10,748 nucleotides of DNA, taken from VFJL01 sp037147395. GTDB lineage: Bacteria > Pseudomonadota > Gammaproteobacteria > Burkholderiales > Nitrosomonadaceae. The position numbers were made by a program, and so were the translations under genes. The stretch is from the NCBI GenBank assembly GCA_037147395.1, contig JBAWVG010000051.1:1-10748 (forward strand), given 5' to 3'. A model generated the notes under the pieces. That model was given only the letters and a program-made list of their open reading frames with translations. It did no database searches and was not told the DNA's origin. Below, in pieces: positions 1 to 7,700 of this stretch (position 1 is its first letter; every line of letters begins with the position of its first letter).

Positions 1-105
1 CAGTTCATCCTTCTCGGCGAGCAACTGTCTCAGTTGTTCAATCTCACGCTGCAGAACCTCCCCTGAATTCAATGGTAAGAGTTGATCTTGACTGGTCTGC
101 ATCAT
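1..105 (-). CDS. N-terminus of an unidentified coiled-coil protein (partial, runs off the window)
   Basis: The minus strand is open for 35 codons from ATG at 105 to the window edge. The peptide starts MMQTSQDQLLPLNS and then becomes a charged heptad-like helix (residues 17-35, EVLQREIEQLRQLLAEKDE), which suggests a coiled-coil segment leading into a domain outside the window. Such N-termini are common before sensor or signalling domains, but nothing here identifies the family. An in-frame GTG at 117 preceded by AGGG about 8 bases upstream is an equally possible start, since there is no clear Shine-Dalgarno sequence directly before 105. The gene lies 86-98 bases downstream of the HTH gene on the same strand, so co-transcription is possible. 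Confidence 0.5.
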   Translation of the reverse strand, partial: MMQTSQDQLLPLNSGEVLQREIEQLRQLLAEKDEL

Positions 106-149
106 GTTATGGTTCACTAGCGCGCCCTGTTAACTGACAATTCTCCCCC

Positions 150-161
150 GATCGATCGATC
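150..161. repeat. GATC x3 tandem palindrome
   Basis: Three contiguous GATC units form a perfect 12-base palindrome in the gap between the HTH gene and the partial gene at the left edge. It is the densest GATC cluster in a window that is GATC-rich overall. It could be a Dam-type methylation cluster; its role is unknown. Confidence 0.6.
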
Positions 162-203
162 TTCATCCCGGCCATTAGCTAATTAACGGAAAACCTCTTG
201 CCA

Positions 204-575
204 CTATTTCTTTCTACTCTTGATCAAGAGGTCGATCACCTGATTTCTGGCATCTTCAAATATCTCTCGAATTAGTTTCTCTTCTTCTGGGTTGAGATAA
301 TCAGAATCACTCATCCGAATGGGAGGTCTCTCTCCGCTGCTGTTGGGACTGTTATCAAGATCGAGCCAACCAAAGTCCTTCCCCATCATTTTTTCGATAT
401 AACGCGCGGTCTCAGAGCGCATCCCCCGTCGACGGCTGGTCTGTGAGCTCTTGAGGCCATATACAAGTTGAGATACCTGAGAGGGACTTCGGTCTAGCTT
501 CCTTGAAAGATTCGCCAGGCTGCCACACTCTGTCAGTAGGGTTAGCATATTGCTCCTTCGTATATCCTCTATCAT
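204..575 (-). CDS. Small Cro/C1-type helix-turn-helix regulator
   Basis: This 123-residue protein resembles the phage-repressor-like HTH regulators found in many proteobacteria. Residues about 2-72 form the DNA-binding domain: a helix (DIRRSNMLTLLTEC), the HTH core SLANLSRKLDRSPSQVSQL (about 19-37), a basic stretch (SRRRGMRSETAR) and an ending KDFGWLD, which matches the usual 'GxPxGWLD' close of such domains. The C-terminal 30 residues are a charged helix, possibly for dimerisation; there is no peptidase domain, so it is not a LexA/CI-type self-cleaving repressor. The start at 575 is supported by AAGGGG six bases upstream. Its promoter overlaps a Fur-box-like sequence (see 661-679), so iron control is plausible. 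Its targets cannot be read from the sequence. Confidence 0.75.
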   Translation of the reverse strand: MIEDIRRSNMLTLLTECGSLANLSRKLDRSPSQVSQLVYGLKSSQTSRRRGMRSETARYIEKMMGKDFGWLDLDNSPNSSGERPPIRMSDSDYLNPEEEKLIREIFEDARNQVIDLLIKSRKK

Positions 576-605
576 TCCCGACCCCTTCTAACAACAAGAT
601 TATTA

Positions 606-623
606 AGGCTCAATACAGAGCCT
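606..623 (-). promoter_or_regulatory. Hairpin in the 5' leader of the HTH gene
   Basis: AGGCTC at 606-611 pairs perfectly with GAGCCT at 618-623 around a 6-base loop. Read on the minus strand, it falls between the predicted transcription start (about 667) and the HTH start codon (575), and is followed by TAATAATCTTGTTGTT. It could be an attenuator or stabilising stem; the U-run is too interrupted for a confident terminator. Confidence 0.35.
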
Positions 624-660
624 CGTCAAAGAGACCAACGGACTTATATTATTCATTCAG

Positions 661-679
661 CATAATGCTAATGATTATC
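661..679. promoter_or_regulatory. Fur-box-like operator
   Basis: CATAATGCTAATGATTATC matches the classical 19-base Fur box GATAATGATAATCATTATC at 16 of 19 positions (mismatches at positions 1, 8 and 13) and keeps the hexamer arrangement xATAAT-xxTAAT-x-ATTATC. It covers the -10 and predicted start of the minus-strand promoter that serves the HTH gene, which is the normal place for Fur repression. The surroundings are AT-rich, which raises the chance of a random match. An overlapping dyad, TCATT(653-657)/AATGA(670-674), encloses the small palindrome AGCAT-A-ATGCT (659-669). Confidence 0.5.
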
Positions 680-702
680 TTTTAATTGAATGTGTATTGC
701 AA
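674..702 (-). promoter_or_regulatory. Sigma-70-type promoter for the HTH gene
   Basis: On the minus strand, TTGCAA (702-697) and GATAAT (679-674) are separated by exactly 17 bases. This matches the -35 TTGACA at four positions and the -10 TATAAT at five. Transcription would start near 667, giving a leader of about 90 bases before the ATG at 575. The -10 element is part of the Fur-box-like sequence. Confidence 0.55.
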
Positions 703-738
703 CTTATTATTTCAACATATTTGATTTAAATATCTTGT

Positions 739-753
739 ATTATTGCGAATAAT
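739..753. promoter_or_regulatory. ATTATT-GCG-AATAAT dyad, candidate operator
   Basis: This is a perfect 6-base inverted repeat with a 3-base centre in the arsR upstream region. AT-rich dyads of this size are typical ArsR-family operators, so self-regulation by the downstream ArsR protein is a reasonable guess. The site lies about 210 bases before the arsR start codon, rather far upstream for simple repression. Confidence 0.3.
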
Positions 754-850
754 CGGCAGATTAAGACTGTTCCTGCTCAGAATGATCTAATAAAGAGGGT
801 TTGTATGACATTTTTACGTGTTTAGCATAACACTCCATCCCCCGTAATCT

Positions 851-859
851 TGTGATAAT
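851..859 (+). promoter_or_regulatory. Possible extended -10 promoter of arsR
   Basis: TG-T-GATAAT has the extended -10 form and five of six matches to TATAAT. No good -35 lies 16-18 bases upstream. A second weak option is TTGTAT (801-806) with TAGCAT (823-828). With the first option the leader would be about 95 bases. Confidence 0.3.
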
Positions 860-961
860 ATGAGCCTGTTTCGAGGTGTATGTGTGTGCATCTGGTAGGG
901 CCCTTTATGGTGGCAGGTTAGAAATTCTGGACGGACTAAGACTCTCTCAGGTATCTAGGCT

Positions 962-1324
962 ATGGCAACAACCCCCAAAAAATCAAATGGTTCTCCTCAA
1001 GTTCTGGCATTAAGGACCTCCGCAAAGGAGGTCTGTACCTTACTCAAGGTTCTTGCCAATAGGGACCGGTTGCTCATCCTGAATCAGTTGCTCGATGGCG
1101 AGAAGAATGTACGAGAGTTGGAAGGTCTTCTGGGGATCCGTCAGCCGACACTCTCTCAACAGCTCACGATCCTGCGTTCAGAGGAGTTGGTCGAGACCGA
1201 TCGGCGGGGGAAGTATATATACTACAGCCTAGACTCGTTCGAGGTGACTGAGATCCTTCTGACCCTTCATAGACTCTGTACCGACCGTGATAAGAAGAGG
1301 ATCCGTCGTAAGCTGCCAAAGTGA
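962..1324 (+). CDS. ArsR-family transcriptional regulator, BigR/SqrR-like
   Basis: This 120-residue winged-helix repressor belongs to the ArsR/SmtB family. It runs from ASAKEVC-type helix 1 through LANRDRLLILNQL (31-43) to the HTH VRELEGLLGIRQPTLSQQL (about 50-68) and the wing RRGKYIYYSL (81-90), closing with helix 5 ILLTLHRLC (98-106). The 'LGIRQPTLSQQLxxLR' recognition helix and 'GKxIYYxL' wing are characteristic of the BigR/SqrR/YgaV persulfide-sensing branch. There is no ELCVCDL metal-binding motif. Only two cysteines occur, C25 and C106. C106 sits where the C-terminal sensing Cys is expected, but the usual helix-2 Cys (RLxILC) is N41 here. The Shine-Dalgarno sequence is weak, but this is the only ATG near the N-terminus. 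The fdxA cluster follows downstream on the same strand. Confidence 0.85.
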   Translation: MATTPKKSNGSPQVLALRTSAKEVCTLLKVLANRDRLLILNQLLDGEKNVRELEGLLGIRQPTLSQQLTILRSEELVETDRRGKYIYYSLDSFEVTEILLTLHRLCTDRDKKRIRRKLPK

Positions 1325-1626
1325 TGGCACGTCCTGATTTTTTGATCTGATACCGATTTCCCCCTGTTGGATTGACTCTTGCCATTGATAGTCCCCTGAA
1401 TCTGCGATCACGGGTTCTGTCTGTATCTGAGTCTGGTTCGTTCGATCGCGTCATGGTTTCGGAGGATCTCCATTCAGGGTAATTTAATGGGGACCCCTAT
1501 TCGGGATCCTCGTTGACAGGGTTGAGTGTGCGCCACGACGCGCTCATAGCCTTCAGCCCTAGTGACGACCCTAAAATTTCTGGTAAAATAACGAATTCAT
1601 CAAGAGACCCGCAAGGAAGAGCTGAC
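1325..1626. other. arsR-fdxA intergenic region
   Basis: These 302 bases contain no convincing gene. They hold a stem formed by GAGGATCTC (1462-1470) and GGGATCCTC (1503-1511), with one G-U pair, around a loop that contains GGGGACCCC (1489-1497), and then the fdxA promoter (1562-1589). The stem is not followed by a T-run, so it does not look like an intrinsic terminator. Confidence 0.55.
1562..1589 (+). promoter_or_regulatory. Promoter of fdxA
   Basis: GTGACG (1562-1567, four of six to TTGACA) is followed after 16 bases by TAAAAT (1584-1589, five of six to TATAAT), preceded by the extended -10 TG at 1581-1582. Transcription would start near 1596, about 30 bases before the fdxA ATG and just ahead of its ribosome binding site. 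It probably also serves the two downstream nuclease genes. Confidence 0.5.
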
Positions 1627-1953
1627 ATGACTTATGTAGTGACTGAAAATTGTATCAAGTGCAAATACACTGACTGCGTAGACGTCTGTCCGGTCGATTG
1701 CTTCCGTGAAGGGCCCAACTTCCTGGTGATTGATCCGGATGAGTGTATCGATTGCACGCTCTGTGTTGCAGAGTGCCCGGTCGATGCTATTTTTGCGGAG
1801 GATGATGTTCCGGATAATCAGCAGAGCTTCATCTCACTCAATGCAGATCTATCCAAGGTCTGGGGACCCATCATCGAGAAGAAGGATGCACCCTCTGATG
1901 CGGACGAGTGGGCCAAGGTCACAACGGGTAAGTTGGACAAGCTCGAACGCTGA
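1627..1953 (+). CDS. fdxA: Seven-iron (3Fe-4S/4Fe-4S) ferredoxin FdxA
   Basis: This 108-residue soluble electron carrier has the same cysteine layout as Azotobacter vinelandii ferredoxin I, shifted by one for the initiator Met. C9, C17 and C50 are expected to hold the [3Fe-4S] cluster; C21, C40, C43 and C46 the [4Fe-4S] cluster; C12 and C25 correspond to the non-ligand cysteines. Both CP motifs (CPVDC, CPVDA) are intact, and the acidic C-terminal extension with WGPI is normal for the family. The ATG at 1627 is chosen because AAGGA lies about 9 bases upstream and the length then fits the family; the frame stays open to a TTG at 1513, but that extension has no ferredoxin character. The addB-like gene starts 29 bases after the stop, suggesting one transcript. 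The redox partner is unknown. Confidence 0.95.
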   Translation: MTYVVTENCIKCKYTDCVDVCPVDCFREGPNFLVIDPDECIDCTLCVAECPVDAIFAEDDVPDNQQSFISLNADLSKVWGPIIEKKDAPSDADEWAKVTTGKLDKLER

Positions 1954-1971
1954 TCTGATTTACCGGTAGCC

Positions 1972-1983
1972 TGCCGATCGGCA
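1972..1983. repeat. 12-base palindrome at the addB-like start codon
   Basis: TGCCGATCGGCA is a perfect palindrome whose last base is the A of the ATG at 1983. In RNA it could form a 4-base stem with a GATC loop at the start codon. No Shine-Dalgarno sequence is present at the normal distance, so the structure may influence initiation. Confidence 0.5.
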
Positions 1984-4742
1984 TGTCGACCACACCGAAA
2001 TACCCGCCTATCACCCCGTCCGATGTCTTTGTTCATCTCTCACACGGACTGAACGCTCGCGTCACCGTCGTTACACCGAATAGACGGCTTTCTCACTCCC
2101 TCAAATCCGATTTTGATGCATTCCAGATCGGGGGGGGGCGTGAGGTCTGGGATACGGCCGATATCCTCCCCATCTCAGCATTCATCGAACGTACCTACCA
2201 AGAGGCCCTCTACTCGGGAGAGGTGACAGGTCTGCCGGTCCTGATCACCGCATTCCAGGAGCAAATCATTTGGGAGGACGCGGTTCGACGTTCTGGGGTT
2301 GACTTACTCGCGGTGGCAGAGACTGCGAAGGTGGCCTCTGATGCGTGGAAGATGGCCCACTCGTGGCAGATGCTGCCTCAAATGGACAGTTTTCCGCTGA
2401 ATGAGGATGGTCGGGCCTTTAGGCAGTGGTCGAAATACTACCTACGCAATACCCAACTCAAGAATCAAATAGACTCTGCCCGTCTGTGTGATCAGGTCTC
2501 AGATCTCTATCGGGATTCAAAGGTCCACCCCCCCCTGACCCTGATCTGCTACGGTTTTGATATCGTCACACCACAGCAGCACACATTACTCAACACGCTT
2601 GCGGGGTTGGGTTGCCAGGTCCTGATCGGAAGGTCGCACTCACAGATGAGACTCCATCATGGACGGGTTGAGAGGGTCTCATGCGAGGATAGTGGTGATG
2701 AGATCCTTCGTTCTGCCATCTGGTCGAGATCACGGATCGAGAGTCATCCATCATCCCGTATCGGGATTGTGGTTCCAGACTTAGCACGCCGACGTAGCGC
2801 AATACTTCGTACCTTCGAATCCGTCATGAATCCTGACGTGAGCCATCTGATGAATGAGGGTGCTCAGGTCAGGATGCCCTTTAATGTCTCTCTCGGCAGT
2901 CCTCTGACAGATCACCCCATCGTCATCACTGCACTCCTGATACTCGAGATGATCGGTCGAGAGATTGATTTTGAGAGGGCCAGTATCCTCTTGAGATCTC
3001 CCTTCATCGCGGGTGCGAAGCTGGAGATGACTGATCGAGCCCGTCTCGATTCGGATCTACGTCGTTACGCAGATCCGGTGATGACGTTCGATCAGTTACA
3101 GGGGATGATCGATCGTGAGGGGCCCTACTGTCCGATCCTGAGGGGCTGTCTGTCCGACTTGTCTAGACTCCGTCATGAGATCCTGACGGTCTCAAGTCCC
3201 CCCTCGTTAATGGCCAAGACCGTCTCAAACCTACTTCAGGCTGCGGGATTTCCGGGTGACAGAACACTGAACTCGTTCGAGTACCAGGCACTCAAGAGGT
3301 GGCACGAACTCCTATCCGAGTTCGCATCACTCGACCGTGTGATCACCCAGATCCGGTATGGGGAGGCGGTCTCACGTCTCAGAAGGATGGCTTCAGGGAC
3401 GCTCTTCCAGCCAGAGACCGATGATGCACCGGTTCAGATACTCGGTGTATTTGAGGCTGCAGGGATGGACTTTGATCATCTCTGGGTGATGGGCCTATCG
3501 GATGATGTATGGCCCCAGCCTGCACGGACTAATCCATTCCTCCCGATCGAGTTGCAGCGATCATCAATGATGCCACAGGGCTCATCCAACGAGTCATTAG
3601 AGCTTGCAAGAAGGATCACCTCTGACTGGTTATGTAATGCAGATGAGGTGGTCTTAAGTCATCCAATGAGTAGTTCCGAGAGGGGGGGGCAGGAGTTCAT
3701 GATGAGTCCCCTCATCAAGCACCTCAGTGAGGGACTGACTGCGGCGATACCGATGACCGACTCCCCGAATTACCGAGAGGTCATCTATAGATCCAGTCTG
3801 ATCGAGCGCGCTCTGGATATTCAAGCGCCGGTGGTTGATCAGGACCGGTATCCGATCAGGGGTGGGACCGCTGTGATTAGGGATCAATCCCTCTGCCATT
3901 TCCGTGGGATGGCGCTTCACCGCCTCGGTGCCCAGGGGTTACAGAGCACCCATACCGGGTTCGATTCTCGTGAGCGTGGGACGATGCTACACCGTGTCCT
4001 ATCCCAGGTCTGGAAGGCTATTCAGAGCCGACAAGAATTGCTCAAGATCAGTCCTGATGATCTGGACATTTTATTAAGAAAGTCCTCAACCGATGCGATC
4101 GATCAGATCAGACGAGGACGACCTCAGATACTGGGTAAGCAGTTCTTTGAAATTGAGACCCGACGCCTCATGAGCCTGGTCCGTGACTGGCTCGAAATGG
4201 ATCGATCTCGAGAGGATTTCATAGTGATTGAGAGTGAACAGAGTCATCACATCACGATCGGTGGATTGGTTTTGAAGACGCGTCTTGACCGGGTGGATGA
4301 GATGTCGGATGGGCGTCGTATCGTGATCGATTACAAGTCACGATCCCCCACTGTCGAGAGTCTGGTGGGTGATCGGCCGGAGGAGCCTCAGATACCGGTA
4401 TACCTCATCACCACAGAACCTAATGCGGTTGCGGTTGCATTTGCACAGGTTAGGAGGGGGGACATGAAATTCATCGCGATCGCGCGCGATGATGACTTAC
4501 TCCCCGGGGTGAAATCCCTCTCAGAGTCCCGTCTGAGTGACCGTTATGAATCCTGGGAGGGTCTCATCAATTCATGGAGTGAGAACCTCACCCATCTTGC
4601 GGAGAGCTTCTACCGGGGGGAGTCTGAGGTGAACCCGAGTGGGGGAGATCAGACCTGTTGTCGTAACTGCGACATCCAACCACTCTGTCGCATCTACGAA
4701 CGTAGCGGGGAATCCCTCCCCGATCAGGGAGAGGGATCTTGA
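1983..4742 (+). CDS. AddB-like DNA repair nuclease with iron-sulfur staple
   Basis: This 919-residue protein fits the 'probable DNA repair protein' family (TIGR03623 as I recall it), related to AddB of AddAB. The N-terminus (VVTPNRRLSHSL, 29-40) replaces the Walker A of true AddB and has no GKT lysine, so the helicase half is probably inactive. The C-terminal third is a PD-(D/E)XK nuclease: H670 in GTMLHRVL, D769 in RLDRVD, D783 and K785 in VIDYK, and the QIPVY motif (803-807). An AddB-type [4Fe-4S] staple is visible: C638 (SLCHFRGMALHRL) with a C-terminal set from C892/C893, C896 and C902. It probably partners with the downstream helicase, with which it overlaps by 4 bases, to process double-strand DNA ends. 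There is no good Shine-Dalgarno sequence at 1983. The gene carries G9, C8 and G8 tracts. Confidence 0.9.
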   Translation: MSTTPKYPPITPSDVFVHLSHGLNARVTVVTPNRRLSHSLKSDFDAFQIGGGREVWDTADILPISAFIERTYQEALYSGEVTGLPVLITAFQEQIIWEDAVRRSGVDLLAVAETAKVASDAWKMAHSWQMLPQMDSFPLNEDGRAFRQWSKYYLRNTQLKNQIDSARLCDQVSDLYRDSKVHPPLTLICYGFDIVTPQQHTLLNTLAGLGCQVLIGRSHSQMRLHHGRVERVSCEDSGDEILRSAIWSRSRIESHPSSRIGIVVPDLARRRSAILRTFESVMNPDVSHLMNEGAQVRMPFNVSLGSPLTDHPIVITALLILEMIGREIDFERASILLRSPFIAGAKLEMTDRARLDSDLRRYADPVMTFDQLQGMIDREGPYCPILRGCLSDLSRLRHEILTVSSPPSLMAKTVSNLLQAAGFPGDRTLNSFEYQALKRWHELLSEFASLDRVITQIRYGEAVSRLRRMASGTLFQPETDDAPVQILGVFEAAGMDFDHLWVMGLSDDVWPQPARTNPFLPIELQRSSMMPQGSSNESLELARRITSDWLCNADEVVLSHPMSSSERGGQEFMMSPLIKHLSEGLTAAIPMTDSPNYREVIYRSSLIERALDIQAPVVDQDRYPIRGGTAVIRDQSLCHFRGMALHRLGAQGLQSTHTGFDSRERGTMLHRVLSQVWKAIQSRQELLKISPDDLDILLRKSSTDAIDQIRRGRPQILGKQFFEIETRRLMSLVRDWLEMDRSREDFIVIESEQSHHITIGGLVLKTRLDRVDEMSDGRRIVIDYKSRSPTVESLVGDRPEEPQIPVYLITTEPNAVAVAFAQVRRGDMKFIAIARDDDLLPGVKSLSESRLSDRYESWEGLINSWSENLTHLAESFYRGESEVNPSGGDQTCCRNCDIQPLCRIYERSGESLPDQGEGS
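2130..2138 (+). repeat. G9 homopolymer tract inside the addB-like gene
   Basis: Nine consecutive G encode Gly50-Gly52 near the N-terminus. A one-base slip would frameshift the remaining 867 codons, so this is a possible phase-variable site. A C8 tract (2528-2535) and a G8 tract (3682-3689) lie in the same gene. Confidence 0.6.
2528..2535 (+). repeat. C8 homopolymer tract inside the addB-like gene
   Basis: Eight C span His182 to Leu185 (cac ccc ccc ctg). The tract is in frame here; a slip would truncate the protein well before the nuclease domain. Confidence 0.6.
3682..3689 (+). repeat. G8 homopolymer tract inside the addB-like gene
   Basis: Eight G encode part of Arg567-Gly568-Gly569, upstream of the nuclease domain and its first iron-sulfur cysteine (C638). 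A slip would remove both. Confidence 0.6.
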
Positions 4743-7700
4743 TCGGCACCCCTATCCCAGACATTGAAGAGAGGATGAGTGCACTCGACCCGGGCCGCTC
4801 ATTCATCGTTCAAGCCCCTGCCGGTTCGGGTAAGACGGGTCTACTGATCCAGCGTTATCTGATGCTTCTGACTCAGGTCGATTCGCCTGAGGAGGTGGTC
4901 GCCATCACGTTCACCCGCAAGGCCGCATCAGAGATGCGTGAGAGGATTCTGTCAGCGCTCGATCAGGTCGATTGTGACCCCTTAAATGATCATGACCGTC
5001 GTACTCAAGAACTGGCCAGATCGGTCTTGAAGAGAGATCTCCAGGAGGGATGGCAGATTGCTGAGAATCCAAGGAGGATTAAGGTACAGACCATCGACTC
5101 GTTATGCGCAGGACTGACCAACCAGATGCCGATGTTATCAAGATTCGGTTCTCAGCCCGAGATCGTGGAGGATGCTGGAGAGCTCTATCTTGAAGCCTCT
5201 CGATCGGTCATCAGTCTTGTTGAGAGTCGGGACTCTCTGGCCAAAGATGTCGAGAGGATCCTTGATCATGTGGATAATGATGTCTCCCGTCTTGAGGGAT
5301 TGATGGTGGACATACTCTCCCGTCGTGATCACTGGCTGAGGCATCTCCATGGAAGGGACCGAGATGATCTTGAGTCGTCCCTCAAGAGGACACGTCGAGA
5401 CGCGATGGAACGGGTATTGAGTCTGTATGGCACCCATGACCCTAGAGAATTAATCGAGATTGCTCGTTATGCAGTGGCCAATCTGGCCTCATCCGGTAGA
5501 GCCTCACCGATACTTGGATGTGAGGGGATGACCCAGACCCCGGGGAGTCAGGAGCCTGACCTCGTGCGGTGGTGTGGTCTTTCTGAACTGCTCCTGACAG
5601 GGGAGGGGAGTTGGCGTAAGCAGATCGATATCAAGATCGGTTTCCCACCCGGAACGAGTAAGTCTGAGAAGGAGGTATCCAGGTCGTGGAAGGACCGGCT
5701 GACGGTGATGATCGGTGAGATGAGTGGGAATGATTTACTGAGACAGTCTCTCAACCAGTTGAGGGCGCTCCCCCCACCTGTGTACACCGACAGTCAGTGG
5801 GAGGTGCTCGGATCGATCACACGTTTAATGCCATACGCGGTTGCCCATCTTAAGATCGTATTTCAGTCACGCGGTCAGGTCGACTTTACCGAGGTCTCTC
5901 AAGCCGCATTGATGGCGCTGGGAAATCCTGATGAGCCGACCGATCTCGCGCTCGCACTCGATTATCGTATCCGTCATCTACTCATCGATGAGTTCCAGGA
6001 TACATCGATCAGCCAGTACGAGCTCCTATCGAGACTGACCGCGGGTTGGGAGGAGGGTGATGGTCGAACCTTATTCGTGGTTGGGGATCCGATGCAATCG
6101 ATCTACCGGTTTCGAGAGGCCGAGGTCGGACTCTTCTTACGTGCACGTGAGAATGGGATCGGTCATCTATCACTCCAACCACTCTCGCTCAGTGCTAACT
6201 TCCGATCACAGGGGGGTATCGTCGATTGGGTGAATCAGACCTTCTTAGAGGTGATGCCGAAACGTGAGGATATCTCTTCAGGTGCGGTCTCATACACACC
6301 CTCTACCGCGACCCATGAAAGACTCCCTGGGAGTGCGGTCCAGATCCATCCCTTCTTCAATGATGATCACTCCTCAGAGGCAGAACGGATAGTTCAGATC
6401 ATCCGTCAATTGCAGATGGATGAACCAGAATCGACCACCGCAATCCTGGTTCGAAGTAGGGGACACTTAAGAGAGATTCTGATACATCTTAACCAGGAGG
6501 GGATACGGTTTCGTGCGATCGAGATTGAAGGTCTCGGTCATCGACCGGTTGTGCAAGATCTGGTCTCACTGACCCGTGCAATCATCCACCCGGCAGACCG
6601 GATGGCATGGCTTGCTGTGATGAGGGCTCCTTGGTGTGGACTCACGATTGCGGATCTGCATCTGATTGCAGCAGACCCCTCTGATCCAAAGTTATTCGTT
6701 CCACCACCGACCTTGTGGGAGTCAATTAATGACGAGGGTATCCTCTCAAGAATTTCTGCCGATGGGCGTGTCCGGCTACAACGTCTGAGAGAGGTTATGG
6801 GAGGGTGTGTCGCCAACCGCTACCGATCCTCTCTACGGTCGATGGTGGAGGGCGCATGGACCTTGGTTGGGGGGCCTGCCTGCGTGACCAATACCACGGA
6901 CTTGGCTGATGCGAAGATCTATCTCGACTATCTTGAATCGAATGAAGAGACCGGATCCATTCCCGACTTCAATTTCTTCGAGAGGAGGCTGGAGAAACTC
7001 TTCGCACTCCCCGATCTGGGTGCACCCGACAGTCGTACCGACCGTCTCCAGATCATGACCATCCACAAGTCCAAGGGTCTTGAGTTCGATCATGTGATCG
7101 TGCCCGGACTGGGTCGACTCTCTCGCAATAATGATAAGAAGTTATTCATGTGGATGGAGCTCCCACGATCAAGTGATAAACGCGAGTTAGAGGGGGAGGC
7201 TTCTGATCTCTTGATGGCGCCGATCCAGGAGACAGGATCAAAGGGTGACCCGATCTACTCATGGATTGAGAAGTTAGACTCTGATAAATCTCACTTTGAG
7301 GATCAACGTTTAATCTATGTTGCATCGACACGTGCGAGGAGGAGGCTACACCTACTCGGGAGCACCCCTCTCGGTCGTGATCAAGATCAAATTATTCTGA
7401 GAGAGCCCCCTCGTAAGTCATTGCTGAGTAAGATCTGGTCGGTATCATCGAGATATTATGAGGAGTCGATCTCAAACCCCGAGAGGGTGAAAAAAATATC
7501 CTCAGAAGAAATTACGTCAGGGGTGGGATTGATCGATCAATCGTTAAGACGTCTTGCATCCGGATGGACGTTGCCAAGTGCCCCTTCTCCGGTTGAATGG
7601 TCGCCACCGACAGAGATAGATTCCTCCCAGAATCAAATCGAGTTTTCATGGGCGGGTGAGGCATCACGTCATGCCGGAAGTGTGGTCCACCGTTGGCTGG

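Larger units (their letters stand above)
576..961. other. AT-rich divergent intergenic region
   Basis: These 386 bases separate the minus-strand HTH gene from plus-strand arsR. No coding frame is convincing. The region holds a hairpin in the leader of the HTH gene (606-623), a Fur-box-like site and minus-strand promoter (661-702), an ATTATT-GCG-AATAAT dyad (739-753) and a possible plus-strand extended -10 (851-859). Roughly 640-830 is clearly more AT-rich than the flanking genes, as expected for a promoter region. Confidence 0.7.

Noticed and set aside
107..166. Minus-strand 20-codon open frame ahead of the partial gene, as a leader peptide
   Set aside because: It has no clear ribosome binding site, and frames this short are common by chance.
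471..956. 13-base inverted repeat AGATACCTGAGAG (471-483) / CTCTCAGGTATCT (944-956), linking the HTH gene and the arsR leader
   Set aside because: About one such match is expected by chance in a window of this size, and one copy is inside a coding region.
1314..1343. Hairpin TGCCA/TGGCA over the arsR stop followed by a T6 run, as a terminator
   Set aside because: The stem is only 5 bases and the T-run starts 8 bases after it, too weak for a confident intrinsic terminator.
1513..1626. N-terminal extension of the ferredoxin from a TTG at 1513
   Set aside because: The extra 38 residues have no ferredoxin character, the ATG at 1627 has a good ribosome binding site, and the predicted promoter lies inside the extension.
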